DNA of 64,000 bases from Klebsiella aerogenes (GTDB lineage: Bacteria; Pseudomonadota; Gammaproteobacteria; Enterobacterales; Enterobacteriaceae). The stretch lies in the NCBI GenBank assembly GCA_029027985.1, contig CP119076.1, positions 620,001 through 684,000 of the forward strand, read 5' to 3'. The notes beneath the pieces are model-generated. The model was not told the origin of the DNA, ran no database searches, and was given only the letters and a program-made list of their open reading frames with translations. How positions within the stretch are numbered: position 1 is the stretch's first letter; each line of letters opens with the position of its first letter. Shown in pieces: positions 22,332 to 31,380 of the stretch. A program made the translations under genes and the position numbers.

Positions 22332-23024
22332 ATGAAAACAACGTATTCTGATGTTATCGATAGCTATAACCACGTTGTTGACAGCGACCTTGACGTGATT
22401 CAGCCCTTGATCTCGGTAAACCAGGCGCGAATTATCAAAGATAACGGCGTATTCAGAATTGAACCCGGCGAGGTGGTCATTGTTGTTGAAGGCATCATTT
22501 CGATAGAGGTTGAGTACAACGTGGGCTTTGGTTCGGTAAGCAAACGTGTCGCACTCAGTAAAACACGGGATATGCTACAGATCGGCAAAGGGATCCGCGG
22601 CATGATCTTAGGTATTATTGAGAACTATGGTCCTGAGCTATCACTAAAATACACAGCAAAGAAAAATGTAAAAATAGTGACCTGTAGTAAAGATGCATTT
22701 GAACATTATTTTATTCAGCGGGAACGTTTTTCTTATCTGATGGAGATTATGGCTTTTCAGCTATCATTGATTATTGATGCGCACCATGAGAAAAATTTAC
22801 CTTCACGCTATGATACGATTAAATCGATGATTTATCGTTATAAAAAACAGCGGGATTCTGGTGTGTTGCATGATAAAAGCCTGGCCAGTTTTATCCTGAA
22901 AAGAACCAAAATGTCGCGGAGCTATCTTTTTAAGATTTTAGCTGAGTTAAAAGAGGGGGAATATATTGCGATGGAGAACGGCGAACTGGTTGATATTGTG
23001 CGCGAGTTGCCGGAAAAATATTAA
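22332..23024 (+). CDS. IprA/YaiV-like regulator, copy 2
   Basis: A 230-aa paralogue of the regulator at 17024, with the same architecture: a beta-barrel sensory domain (PGEVVIVVEGIISIEVEY, MLQIGKGIRGMILGIIENYG) and a C-terminal winged helix (LKRTKMSRSYLFKILAELK, YIAMENGELVDIVRELPEKY). It is co-oriented with the sulfatase, maturase and phosphatase genes, 63 nt behind the last, and could be part of their operon. GAGG precedes the ATG. The AT-rich codon use, as in copy 1, suggests acquisition by transfer. The ligand is unknown. Confidence 0.8.
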   Translation: MKTTYSDVIDSYNHVVDSDLDVIQPLISVNQARIIKDNGVFRIEPGEVVIVVEGIISIEVEYNVGFGSVSKRVALSKTRDMLQIGKGIRGMILGIIENYGPELSLKYTAKKNVKIVTCSKDAFEHYFIQRERFSYLMEIMAFQLSLIIDAHHEKNLPSRYDTIKSMIYRYKKQRDSGVLHDKSLASFILKRTKMSRSYLFKILAELKEGEYIAMENGELVDIVRELPEKY

Positions 23025-23441
23025 TCGCCTTCAACCTACCTCACCATTGCGCGATGCCGTGGATCTGTCGCTCTCACCTTCATGTCGCCGTTGCCGCGCG
23101 GATCTTTCCTTTTCCATCGCAAATTGATGAGATAGAGGCCTGGGATGTTGCGTCCGGGCGGTCAGGATACGGCTTTACCTTTCATTACTATTGAATGTTA
23201 AGAAGTAAGAAGGACTGGCCGAAGTCAGATACTGTGCGGGATGGCGAGCAGAACGTTTCTTGTAGATAGACGTCAATCAGTAGATTTTCGCCCTTTCAGA
23301 CTCAGCTCGACGTTTGATTTCGTCTGTTTTTACCTCTAAAATGCAGTCAATTATTCTGTTATAAATTCATCCTACTAGTGAAATAAACCATTGTTTTTTC
23401 GTTTTAAGGGATACGATTTTCCTGTGAAGGGAGGCTTCTTT
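23025..23441. other. Intergenic stretch without recognisable features
   Basis: 417 bp after the second regulator. No gene, RNA or repeat is recognised. The first part has normal GC content, and the second half becomes AT-rich toward the next gene, for which it presumably carries the promoter. Confidence 0.5.
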
Positions 23442-23810
23442 GTGTTCAATGGTACAGTGCGCTCAGATGTAAACAATTTCATTAAGATAGAAAAAGGCCG
23501 GCGTGGCAGAAAGAGCCAGCCTTTTATCTCTTTCTCCAAAAATGGAGGGCATGTCAGGATCGCGACTTTCATCGCTCGCCACGGAGAACATGTTGATATC
23601 CAAATAGATTATTCCGCCAGAACGATCAGGGTGAAAAAGGTTGAACACCACGGCGTGCGTATCAACGTCGGCGGCGTTTTTACCCGTAAGGTACTGGTGA
23701 AGCAGTTTCAGTTTGGCGAGAAGAAGACCATCCGTGTCGATCTCACCCAACGGGACGACGGCTGGTTTTATGGCGATTTGCCGGCGGAGTTTTCGGCGAA
23801 TTGTGCATGA
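23442..23810 (+). CDS. Hypothetical protein, 122 aa, GTG start
   Basis: A small basic protein of unknown function with no recognised family. It begins FNGTVRSDVNNFIKIEKGRR after the initiator and has a beta-strand-rich pattern in the centre (VRIATFIARHGEHVDIQIDY, ARTIRVKKVEHHGVRINVGG). No signal peptide or membrane segment is seen. The GTG at 23442 is chosen because AAGGGAGG ends 7 nt before it; an in-frame ATG at 23391 lacks any such site. It stands alone in an AT-rich accessory stretch. Confidence 0.6.
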   Translation: MFNGTVRSDVNNFIKIEKGRRGRKSQPFISFSKNGGHVRIATFIARHGEHVDIQIDYSARTIRVKKVEHHGVRINVGGVFTRKVLVKQFQFGEKKTIRVDLTQRDDGWFYGDLPAEFSANCA

Positions 23811-24072
23811 AGTGTTATTAGCATAATCGCCTGGGATACATAAGCTGGCATTATTGCGGGCTCGGGCCATTATGCAGGTATGTCGATACGTAGGCATCCG
23901 CTAATGGCTTATTTAGATCAATGAGATATAAATACGAGTCATTATAGTTTCGCATTAAAATTTATTTTTAAGTAAATTACCACCACTAATGGCATTAAAT
24001 AATAGTTATTACCAATGATAGCTTTGCCATAATTAAGGGAAAATAGAGGCTTAAAAAAGGAAGCGAAATTAA

Positions 24073-24369
24073 ATGGACCATCTACTTAGACACTGTGAAC
24101 AGATCGCGTTCGGCCCTTATAGTCACGATGCCCGGGCGCTGGCGCATGAAGTGATTGATACATTCTCGGCAGGTATCCCCCCGGAACAACTCATCTTGCC
24201 GTGGTTATCGGTCAAAGAGGGGATGCCGGAAGCGGACTGCGGGCGTTATGTCTGTGCTTACACCCCATCAACGTCTCATGACCGTCGCTATCAACTGGTA
24301 TCTGCAGCAATGTTCAGTACGGTTTGTCGGGACGCTACCCACTGGTTCTATATGTGGGAAGCGTTGTGA
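24073..24369 (+). CDS. Small DUF551-like hypothetical protein
   Basis: A 98-aa protein. The segment ILPWLSVKEGMPEADCGRYV resembles the opening of DUF551 proteins (W-[IL]-S-V-x-x-x-x-P), a family common in prophages, and a second conserved-looking part is ATHWFYMWEAL. The family link is by eye and tentative. An AAGGAAG site lies upstream at slightly long spacing. It is isolated, with AT-rich flanks, in the accessory stretch next to tRNA ileX; a phage-remnant origin is possible. Confidence 0.6.
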   Translation: MDHLLRHCEQIAFGPYSHDARALAHEVIDTFSAGIPPEQLILPWLSVKEGMPEADCGRYVCAYTPSTSHDRRYQLVSAAMFSTVCRDATHWFYMWEAL

Positions 24370-24701
24370 GTGATGGGAAGCCAGGCTCTTTGGCTACAGG
24401 ATAGCTGTGTTCTTGCATGTCTAAGGCTGAATAAAGTATGGAGCATAATTCCCATATTTTATTCACTTTTTTATTTAAGTTATCTTTATAGTTTTCGGTA
24501 ACAAACCGATAGGTTTCTTCTTTGCAGGGATACTTGCATGAGCGCATGAAAGAGGTGCTGGTAGAAAAAAGCAGCTATTTGTGCATAGCTCACATTTGAA
24601 CAATTAAATAGAAATTAAATGGAAAAACCTTTTGATACTTCAGCAAAATATAGTCCATATTATAGACTTGTACTGATCATGGATATTTTAAGGATAAGAA
24701 T
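24370..24701. other. AT-rich intergenic stretch
   Basis: 332 bp with no supported gene. A 70-codon open frame on the minus strand lacks a ribosome-binding site and was not accepted. The 3' part presumably carries the promoter of the next gene. Confidence 0.5.
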
Positions 24702-25001
24702 ATGTCAGCAGTAATTGATAAAGCACTGGATTTTATTAATGGGATGAACACATCAGCTTCAGCACCGCACCCAATGGATGAAAGTACGGCTAAAGGTATT
24801 TTAAAATATCTTAATGAGTTAGGAGCACCGGCCAGTGCGGCTGATGTTTATGCCCGGGGCACTCAAGAAGGCTGGGAGCCAGGGTTTACTAAAACGTTAG
24901 CTGGATGGGCGGAACGAATTGAGTCCGGTGAGCGCGTAGTGATTAAGAATCCAGAGTACTTCTCTTCATACATGCGCGAGGAACTGCGGGCGCTGGTATA
25001 A
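24702..25001 (+). CDS. YoaC/DUF1889-like small cytoplasmic protein
   Basis: A 99-aa helical protein without signal peptide or membrane segment, resembling the enterobacterial DUF1889 (YoaC) family: SAVIDKALDFINGMNTSAS, ESTAKGILKYLNELGAPASA, YARGTQEGWEPGFT and a C-terminus ending EELRALV. Function is unknown. AAGGA stands 7 nt before the ATG. It is the last gene of the accessory block, facing tRNA ileX, and convergent with it across a terminator. Confidence 0.75.
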   Translation: MSAVIDKALDFINGMNTSASAPHPMDESTAKGILKYLNELGAPASAADVYARGTQEGWEPGFTKTLAGWAERIESGERVVIKNPEYFSSYMREELRALV

Positions 25002-25052
25002 GGTTTTAGGGGTTACCGTGAGCAGGTTGGTATGTGTTCCACCAGGTATCCT

Positions 25053-25090
25053 GGAAAAAGCTAAGGGCTTACGAGTAATCGTAAGCCCTT
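25053..25090 (-). terminator. Terminator of tRNA-Ile ileX
   Basis: A 12-bp perfect stem, AAGGGCTTACGA / TCGTAAGCCCTT (25063-25074 and 25079-25090), with a GTAA loop. On the minus strand it is followed by AGCTTTTTCC, so it ends the ileX transcript. Confidence 0.88.
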
Positions 25091-25096
25091 GATATT

Positions 25097-25172
25097 TGGT
25101 GGCCCCTGTTGGGTTTGAACCAACGACCAAGCGATTATGAGTCGCCTGCTCTAACCACTGAGCTAAGGGGCC
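25097..25172 (-). tRNA. ileX: tRNA-Ile2 (anticodon CAU, lysidine-modified)
   Basis: A 76-nt tRNA including the encoded CCA. The minus strand starts GGCCCCTTAGCTCAGTGG, has the anticodon loop ACTCATAAT and the T arm GGTTCAAACC, and closes with GGGGCC-ACCA. It is almost identical to E. coli ileX, whose CAU anticodon is converted to read AUA by TilS. In E. coli it lies between yqjH and mug; here an accessory block of about 17 kb separates yqjH from it. Confidence 0.97.
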
Positions 25173-25297
25173 GTGGCGAGGGATTATAAAGTAACTGGCG
25201 AATGCAATCCAGCGCAAAGCGCACGGCTGCTGTTTTTATAAACAATGTATTTTCAATCCTTTATAATCAGCCTTTTAGCCATTAAGCCGGAGAAGTT

Positions 25298-25804
25298 ATG
25301 ATTAGCGATATCCTGGCCCCGGGTCTGCGGGTCGTTTTCTGTGGGATCAATCCGGGGAAGTCCTCCGCGCATACGGGTTTCCACTTTGCTCATCCTGGCA
25401 ATCGGTTCTGGAAGGTTATCCATCAGGCCGGTTTTACCAAACGCCAGTTGAAGCCGGAAGAAGAATTGCATCTGCTGGATACTGGCTGCGGCATCACCAT
25501 GCTGGTTGAGAGGCCGACGGTGCAGGCCAGCGAAGTCGCCCTGCAGGAGCTACGTAGCGGCGCTCAGGAGCTGATAAGCAAAATCCAAAGCTATCAGCCG
25601 CAGGCACTGGCGGTGCTCGGTAAACAGGCCTTTGAGCAGGCGTTCAGGGTACGTGGCGCTAAGTGGGGTAAACAGGAAGTGACTATCGGCGAAACCGAAG
25701 TCTGGGTGCTGCCTAATCCCAGTGGCTTGAACCGGGCGACATTGGATAAGCTGGTTGAGTCTTATCGCGAACTGGATGAGGCGCTGGCGGGGCGAGGGCG
25801 GTAA
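25298..25804 (+). CDS. mug: G/U mismatch-specific DNA glycosylase Mug
   Basis: A 168-aa uracil-DNA-glycosylase-superfamily enzyme that excises uracil and ethenocytosine opposite guanine. The catalytic-loop motif GINPGKSS (Asn near residue 18) and the second motif NPSGLNR near residue 146 are intact. Length and order match E. coli Mug. It starts at the ATG at 25298 with AGAAG upstream and is convergent with rpoD across a shared terminator. Confidence 0.96.
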   Translation: MISDILAPGLRVVFCGINPGKSSAHTGFHFAHPGNRFWKVIHQAGFTKRQLKPEEELHLLDTGCGITMLVERPTVQASEVALQELRSGAQELISKIQSYQPQALAVLGKQAFEQAFRVRGAKWGKQEVTIGETEVWVLPNPSGLNRATLDKLVESYRELDEALAGRGR

Positions 25805-25827
25805 TCACGCCTGAATCGCAGATATAA

Positions 25828-25853
25828 AAAAAGCTCCCCGCAGGGAGCTTTTT
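25828..25853. terminator. Bidirectional terminator between mug and rpoD
   Basis: The stem AAGCTCCC / GGGAGCTT with loop CGCA is flanked by an A-run on the left and a T-run on the right, so it works for either of the two convergent genes. Confidence 0.88.
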
Positions 25854-25878
25854 GCTGTTTATTGTCTACTCGCGACGA

Positions 25879-27723
25879 TTAATCGTCGAGGAAGCTACGC
25901 AGAACTTCAGAACGGCTTGGGTGACGCAGTTTACGCAGCGCCTTCGCTTCGATCTGACGAATACGTTCGCGGGTAACGTCGAACTGTTTACCCACTTCTT
26001 CCAGCGTGTGGTCGGTGTTCATGTCGATACCGAAACGCATACGCAGAACTTTCGCTTCACGAGCGGTGAGGCCCGCCAGCACGTCGTGCGTTGCCGCACG
26101 CAGGCTTTCGGTGGTCGCCGAATCCAGCGGCAGCTCGAGGGTGGTATCCTCGATGAAGTCACCCAGATGCGAATCTTCATCGTCGCCGATCGGCGTTTCC
26201 ATGGAGATAGGCTCTTTAGCGATCTTCAGCACTTTACGGATTTTGTCTTCCGGCATCAGCATGCGCTCAGCCAGCTCTTCCGGCGTCGGCTCGCGACCCA
26301 TTTCCTGCAGCATCTGGCGAGAGATACGGTTGAGCTTGTTGATAGTCTCAATCATATGCACCGGAATACGGATGGTGCGCGCCTGATCCGCGATGGAGCG
26401 GGTGATAGCCTGACGGATCCACCAGGTTGCGTAGGTGGAGAACTTGTAACCACGGCGGTATTCAAACTTATCTACCGCTTTCATCAGGCCGATGTTGCCT
26501 TCCTGAATCAGATCGAGGAACTGCAGACCGCGGTTGGTGTATTTCTTGGCGATAGAGATAACCAGACGTAAGTTCGCTTCAACCATCTCTTTCTTCGCAC
26601 GGCGGGCTTTCGCTTCGCCGATGGACATACGACGGTTGATATCCTTAACCTGCTCGATGGTCAGGCCGGTTTCTTCTTCAATCTGCTGCAGCTTCTGCAG
26701 GCCGCGCTGAACGTCTTCTTTAACGTCATGCAGCTTCTCGGACCACGGCTTGTTCATCGCCACGGCGGCGTTGAACCAGGTTTCGCTGGTTTCGTTGCCG
26801 GTGAACAGCGTGATGAAGTTTTTCTTCGGCATTTTGCACTGTTCAACGCACAGCTTCATGATGATACGTTCCTGGGTGCGAACGCGATCCATCATGCTGC
26901 GCATGCTGTTGACCAGATAATCGAACTGTTTCGGTACGAGGCGGAACTGTTTGAAGACCTCGGACAGCTTGAGGATCTCTTCCTGCGCGATAGCGTGGCT
27001 ACGACCTTTCGCTTTAATGGTGTCGCGAGTCAGCTCGTACTGGGTGCGCAGTTCGCCGAATTTCTCGCGAGCCAGCTCCGGGTCGATGCTGTTGTCGTCA
27101 TCGCTGCTGTCGTCGTCGTCATCCTCTTCCTCATCGTCGTCGTCATCCATCTCTTCCTGAGACAGTTCAGAACCGACGTGAGTGGCGGTTGGCGCCATAT
27201 CTTCTTCGGCGTTCGGATCGACGAAACCGGTGATCAGGTCGGACAGGCGAGCCTCTTCAGCTTCGACGCGATCGTACTGTTCCAGCAGATAGGTGATGGC
27301 TTCCGGGTATTCCGCAACGGAGCACTGGACCTGGTTGATCCCGTCTTCGATGCGTTTAGCGATGTCGATTTCGCCTTCACGGGTCAGCAGCTCTACGGTA
27401 CCCATTTCGCGCATGTACATGCGCACCGGGTCGGTCGTACGGCCAATTTCAGATTCAACGCTCGACAGCACCTGGGCCGCTGCTTCTTCTGCGTCTTCAT
27501 CGGTATTGTTGGAGGTTTCAGCAAGCAGCAGATCATCGGCATCCGGTGCTTCTTCCATCACCTGAATACCCATGTCGTTGATCATTTGGATGATGTCTTC
27601 GATCTGATCGGAGTCGACGATATCTTCCGGCAGATGGTCATTGACCTCGGCATAGGTCAGATAGCCTTGCTCCTTACCACGTTGGACAAGAAGCTTCAGC
27701 TGTGACTGCGGGTTTTGCTCCAT
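25879..27723 (-). CDS. rpoD: RNA polymerase sigma-70 factor RpoD
   Basis: The primary sigma factor, 614 aa (E. coli 613). Region 1.1 is at the N-terminus ([20 protein letters not shown]). The non-conserved region includes a very acidic run of Asp/Glu near residues 190-215. Region 2 ([34 protein letters not shown]) recognises the -10 element, and region 4 ([20 protein letters not shown]) recognises the -35. The frame is open 19 codons further upstream, but the ATG at 27723 gives the known N-terminus. It is last in the rpsU-dnaG-rpoD macromolecular synthesis operon. Confidence 0.98.
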   Translation of the reverse strand: MEQNPQSQLKLLVQRGKEQGYLTYAEVNDHLPEDIVDSDQIEDIIQMINDMGIQVMEEAPDADDLLLAETSNNTDEDAEEAAAQVLSSVESEIGRTTDPVRMYMREMGTVELLTREGEIDIAKRIEDGINQVQCSVAEYPEAITYLLEQYDRVEAEEARLSDLITGFVDPNAEEDMAPTATHVGSELSQEEMDDDDDEEEDDDDDSSDDDNSIDPELAREKFGELRTQYELTRDTIKAKGRSHAIAQEEILKLSEVFKQFRLVPKQFDYLVNSMRSMMDRVRTQERIIMKLCVEQCKMPKKNFITLFTGNETSETWFNAAVAMNKPWSEKLHDVKEDVQRGLQKLQQIEEETGLTIEQVKDINRRMSIGEAKARRAKKEMVEANLRLVISIAKKYTNRGLQFLDLIQEGNIGLMKAVDKFEYRRGYKFSTYATWWIRQAITRSIADQARTIRIPVHMIETINKLNRISRQMLQEMGREPTPEELAERMLMPEDKIRKVLKIAKEPISMETPIGDDEDSHLGDFIEDTTLELPLDSATTESLRAATHDVLAGLTAREAKVLRMRFGIDMNTDHTLEEVGKQFDVTRERIRQIEAKALRKLRHPSRSEVLRSFLDD

Positions 27724-27873
27724 AAGACGGTATCCACACTTAATTCGTTTGATTGGTGCAGGCAGACAAGCTGCCAACATTTAAAGCGAGGGCGTACTTA
27801 TATTATTGCCGCTGCGCCTCAGCGCGGCTGTCGGGGGCTTCCCGATCGATGTTCGGCACTTAAGCCGTTAAAT

Positions 27874-29619
27874 TCATTTTTTGGCCAGTTCCTGGCTGAT
27901 AGTCCAGAGCTCCCGGCGCTCCTCACTGCTTAGACCGTGTGTGCGATCGCGAGCTATCAACTCTTCTTGTCGCAGTTCCAGCAGTGAGTCAAACATATGG
28001 TTGAGCGAGTCGGTGAAGGTTTGTTCCGCGATATCCTTATCTGCTATATCGTCCCACATCGACAGTTTTTCAAGGGTCGCCGCTTCATTTGTCCCGCGAT
28101 ACTGCTCTAACAGCTGCCCGGTGGTCAGACCCGGCTGAGATAAACAGGTATTGACCAGTTCGCTGAATAAGCCAAGTCCTGGCATCTTCTGCTGATCCAG
28201 ACCGACCAACGGCGGAACCAGTGGCGCCAGATCGGGGTTCTGCACCAGTAACCCTATAAGTATACGCATGGTCGTGCGTTTTAGCTGCGGCGCCGGGCGT
28301 TGAGCGTTATTTTCCGCCTGTTTCGGCATTAAACGTTCAAGCTGAGCGTCATCCAGAATCCCCAACTTGTTGCCCAGCTCCTGGCGCAAATAAATACGCA
28401 GCGTTTCACCCGGCACCTGGGTAATCAGTGGCAACGCCAGCGTGCTCAACTGCGCGCGCCCGTCCGGGGTGCTCAGATCGACCTGCGGCATCAGACTATT
28501 GAATAAAAACGTGGAGAGCGGCTGTGCCTGCTCCATCCGCGCTTCAAACGCTTCTTTGCCCTCTTTACGCACCAGCGTATCCGGGTCTTCGCCATCAGGT
28601 AAAAACATAAAGCGTAGCTGACGACCATCAGTCATGTAGGGCAGCGCCGTTTCCAGCGCGCGCCATGCCGCATCGCGGCCAGCCCGGTCGCCGTCATAAC
28701 AGCAGATGACCTGATTGGTCGCTCTGAACAGCAGCTGAATATGGTCGGCGGTGGTCGAGGTGCCCAGCGAGGCGACGGCGTAATTAATGCCGTACTGCGC
28801 CAGCGCGACGACGTCCATATAACCTTCGACCACCAGCAGACGCTGAGGTTCGGCATTATCCTGCTGCGCTTCATACAGGCCGTACAACTGGCGGCCTTTA
28901 TGGAAAATATCGGTCTCCGGGGAGTTCAGGTACTTCGGCAGCGCATCGCCCAGCACGCGCCCGCCAAAACCAATCACCCGGCCTCGCTTATCGCGGATCG
29001 GGAACATCACCCGTTCGCGGAAGCGGTCGTAACTGCGACCCTGATCGTTGGTGACCAGCATGCCTGCATCAATAAGCGATTGGCGATTTTCTTGATTGCC
29101 GCCAAAACGTTTTAAAACGTTATCCCAGCCAGGGGGAGCAAAGCCTATTGCAAAGCGTGTAATCACCTCGCTGCTTAAGCCGCGTTTTGCCAGATACTGG
29201 CGCGCGGAGTCGGCGGCGGGCTGCATCAGAGACTGTTGGTAAAACGTGTTCAGACCGTCCAATAACTGATAGAGATTTTGCCGCTGATGGCGTTCTATCT
29301 GGCTCGGTCCGTTACCTGCTTCATAGGGCACTTCAAGGTTGTGCATGGCGGCCAGCTCTTCGACGGTTTCGACGAACTCGAGCTTGTCATAGTTCATCAG
29401 GAAGTCGATAGCATTGCCGTGCGCACCGCAGCCGAAGCAATGGTAAAACTGTTTTTCACCGTTGACGGTGAAGGAGGGGGTTTTCTCGTTATGGAACGGA
29501 CAGCACGCGTGATAATTCTTGCCCTGCTTTTTCAGCTTCACCCGCGCATCGATCAGATCGATGATGTCGGTTCTTGCCAGCAGGTCATTAATGAATACAC
29601 GTGGGATTCGTCCAGCCAT
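27874..29619 (-). CDS. dnaG: DNA primase DnaG
   Basis: A 581-aa replicative primase making RNA primers at the fork. The N-terminal CHC2 zinc finger (CPFHNEKTPSF, HCFGCGAHG) covers about residues 38-66, the TOPRIM catalytic core contains VVEGYMDVVAL, and the C-terminal domain binds DnaB helicase. Same length as in E. coli. It is the middle gene of the macromolecular synthesis operon. Its leader is unusual in carrying an ERIC element ending 24 nt before the ATG. Confidence 0.98.
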   Translation of the reverse strand: MAGRIPRVFINDLLARTDIIDLIDARVKLKKQGKNYHACCPFHNEKTPSFTVNGEKQFYHCFGCGAHGNAIDFLMNYDKLEFVETVEELAAMHNLEVPYEAGNGPSQIERHQRQNLYQLLDGLNTFYQQSLMQPAADSARQYLAKRGLSSEVITRFAIGFAPPGWDNVLKRFGGNQENRQSLIDAGMLVTNDQGRSYDRFRERVMFPIRDKRGRVIGFGGRVLGDALPKYLNSPETDIFHKGRQLYGLYEAQQDNAEPQRLLVVEGYMDVVALAQYGINYAVASLGTSTTADHIQLLFRATNQVICCYDGDRAGRDAAWRALETALPYMTDGRQLRFMFLPDGEDPDTLVRKEGKEAFEARMEQAQPLSTFLFNSLMPQVDLSTPDGRAQLSTLALPLITQVPGETLRIYLRQELGNKLGILDDAQLERLMPKQAENNAQRPAPQLKRTTMRILIGLLVQNPDLAPLVPPLVGLDQQKMPGLGLFSELVNTCLSQPGLTTGQLLEQYRGTNEAATLEKLSMWDDIADKDIAEQTFTDSLNHMFDSLLELRQEELIARDRTHGLSSEERRELWTISQELAKK

Positions 29620-29643
29620 ATGCCCCTGTTTTTTGATGACTCA

Positions 29644-29770
29644 TATACACAAAATCATTCAGGATGCATCAAGGCGGCAAGGGAGCGAATCCTCAGGAGC
29701 GTACATCAGTACGTGACTGGGGCGAACGACTGTAGCCAACACAGAGGCAGCTTGAATGATGACGTGTATA
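29644..29770. repeat. ERIC (IRU) element in the rpsU-dnaG gap
   Basis: A 127-bp imperfect palindrome bounded by TATACAC and GTGTATA. It contains the ERIC core words GCGAATCCTCAGGAGC and ACGTGACTGGGGCGAACG and the AAGGCGGCAAGGGAGC arm. Length and words agree with the enterobacterial repetitive intergenic consensus. It lies inside the transcribed region of an essential operon. Confidence 0.92.
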
Positions 29771-29771
29771 A

Positions 29772-29810
29772 ACGAAAATAAGCCGCGCATTCCTTCCGGA
29801 AGCACGGCCT
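29772..29810 (-). terminator. Terminator T1 between rpsU and dnaG
   Basis: The minus strand reads GGCCGTGC...GCGCGGCT as an 8-bp GC-rich stem with G-T pairs, then TTATTTTCG. This corresponds to the partial terminator known between rpsU and dnaG in E. coli, which lets ribosomal S21 be made in excess of primase. A second small palindrome, TTGAGAGC-TTT-GCTCTCAA (29833-29851), sits just after rpsU. Confidence 0.7.
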
Positions 29811-29855
29811 TACAACTACAACTCGGTCTGAATTGAGAGCTTTGCTCTCAACAGA

Positions 29856-30121
<266 letters not shown>

Positions 30122-30141
30122 TTATTTCAAAATGGTGCGGA

Positions 30142-30171
30142 ATTTTACTGCAATTGCTGCTGCTTTGTAAA
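30142..30171 (-). promoter_or_regulatory. Sigma-70 promoter of rpsU
   Basis: On the minus strand TTTACA (30171-30166) and TAAAAT (30147-30142) are separated by 18 bp, upstream of rpsU. Predicted from motif match only. Confidence 0.5.
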
Positions 30172-30248
30172 GCACCGATGCGATTTTGAAAGGGACTTTT
30201 ATAAGGACAAAGAGTATACACGAAGTGAACGCCAGGGGTGAGCAAAGT

Positions 30249-30277
30249 TTTACATCGCGGGTCATTGGTCCTACACT
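30249..30277 (+). promoter_or_regulatory. Sigma-70 promoter of tsaD
   Basis: TTTACA and TACACT with an exact 17-bp spacer, 32 nt upstream of the tsaD ATG. Predicted from motif match only. Confidence 0.6.
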
Positions 30278-30308
30278 GCGCGGTATTGAAACGAGGTAAA
30301 AACAACTC

Positions 30309-31322
30309 ATGCGTGTACTGGGAATTGAAACATCCTGCGATGAAACCGGCATCGCCATTTATGACGACAAACAAGGTCTGTTAGCCAATCAATTGTATAG
30401 TCAGGTTAAATTACATGCCGACTACGGCGGTGTGGTGCCTGAACTGGCGTCACGCGACCACGTGCGCAAGACCGTCCCGCTGATTCAGGCGGCGCTGAAA
30501 GAAGCGGGCCTGACGGCAAAAGATATTGATGCCGTCGCGTATACGGCAGGGCCGGGTCTGGTTGGCGCGCTGCTGGTCGGCGCGACAGTCGGCCGCTCGC
30601 TGGCTTTCGCCTGGAACGTTCCGGCGATCCCGGTACACCATATGGAAGGGCATCTGTTGGCGCCGATGCTGGAAGATAACCCACCAGCGTTTCCGTTTGT
30701 CGCGCTGCTGGTCTCCGGCGGCCATACTCAGCTGATTAGCGTGACCGGCATTGGCCAGTACGAGCTGTTAGGCGAGTCAATCGACGATGCGGCGGGCGAA
30801 GCCTTCGATAAGACGGCGAAATTGCTGGGTCTGGATTATCCGGGCGGGCCGATGCTGTCGAAAATGGCTGCCCAGGGTACTGAAGGCCGTTTCATTTTCC
30901 CGCGACCGATGACCGATCGCCCGGGGCTCGACTTCAGCTTCTCCGGCCTGAAAACCTTTGCCGCCAACACCATTCGCAACAACGGCGATGATGAACAAAC
31001 GCGCGCCGATATTGCCCGCGCGTTTGAAGACGCGGTCGTCGATACACTGATGATCAAATGCCGTCGCGCGTTGGATCAAACCGGCTTTAAGCGTCTGGTC
31101 ATGGCAGGCGGTGTGAGCGCCAACCGCACGCTGCGCGCGAAGCTGGCGGAGATGATGAGCAAACGCGGTGGTGAGGTGTTTTATGCCCGTCCTGAGTTCT
31201 GCACCGATAACGGCGCAATGATTGCCTATGCCGGTATGGTGCGCCTGCAAGGCGGCGCTAACGCCAGCCTGGGAGTGACGGTACGGCCGCGTTGGCCGCT
31301 GGCGGAACTGCCTGCCGCCTGA
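30309..31322 (+). CDS. tsaD: tRNA threonylcarbamoyladenosine transferase TsaD
   Basis: A 337-aa Kae1/Qri7-family ASKHA-fold enzyme. With TsaB, TsaE and TsaC it makes the t6A37 modification of tRNAs reading ANN codons. The N-terminal [20 protein letters not shown] and the metal-binding HHMEGHL (His near 111 and 115) are intact, as is [10 protein letters not shown] near the C-terminus. Same length as in E. coli. It is divergent from rpsU and convergent with the MFS gene across a terminator. Confidence 0.97.
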   Translation: MRVLGIETSCDETGIAIYDDKQGLLANQLYSQVKLHADYGGVVPELASRDHVRKTVPLIQAALKEAGLTAKDIDAVAYTAGPGLVGALLVGATVGRSLAFAWNVPAIPVHHMEGHLLAPMLEDNPPAFPFVALLVSGGHTQLISVTGIGQYELLGESIDDAAGEAFDKTAKLLGLDYPGGPMLSKMAAQGTEGRFIFPRPMTDRPGLDFSFSGLKTFAANTIRNNGDDEQTRADIARAFEDAVVDTLMIKCRRALDQTGFKRLVMAGGVSANRTLRAKLAEMMSKRGGEVFYARPEFCTDNGAMIAYAGMVRLQGGANASLGVTVRPRWPLAELPAA

Positions 31323-31341
31323 TACCCCTGTGACAAAACAC

Positions 31342-31370
31342 AAAGCCGCCCATTATTGAGGCGGCTTTTT
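31342..31370. terminator. Terminator between tsaD and the MFS gene
   Basis: The stem AAAGCCGCC / GGCGGCTTT with a 9-nt loop is followed by TTC on the plus strand and flanked by A-rich sequence on the other side; likely bidirectional. Confidence 0.85.
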
Positions 31371-31380
31371 CATCTGTGGC

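Noticed and set aside
24335-24547. 70-codon minus-strand frame in the AT-rich gap
   Set aside because: There is no Shine-Dalgarno sequence before its ATG, it overlaps the end of the 98-aa gene and resembles no family I know.
25097-25172. Integration (att) site duplication of the ileX 3' end
   Set aside because: No second copy of the tRNA 3' sequence was noticed at the other end of the accessory block and no integrase gene is present; a systematic search was not possible.
24966-25217. 83-codon minus-strand frame containing GPLAQWLEQATHNRLVVGS
   Set aside because: This is the well-known false translation across a tRNA gene, here ileX.
26728-27705. 325-codon frame opposite rpoD
   Set aside because: Antisense shadow of rpoD; the hydrophobic Val/Ile run is the complement of the acidic Asp/Glu stretch of sigma-70.
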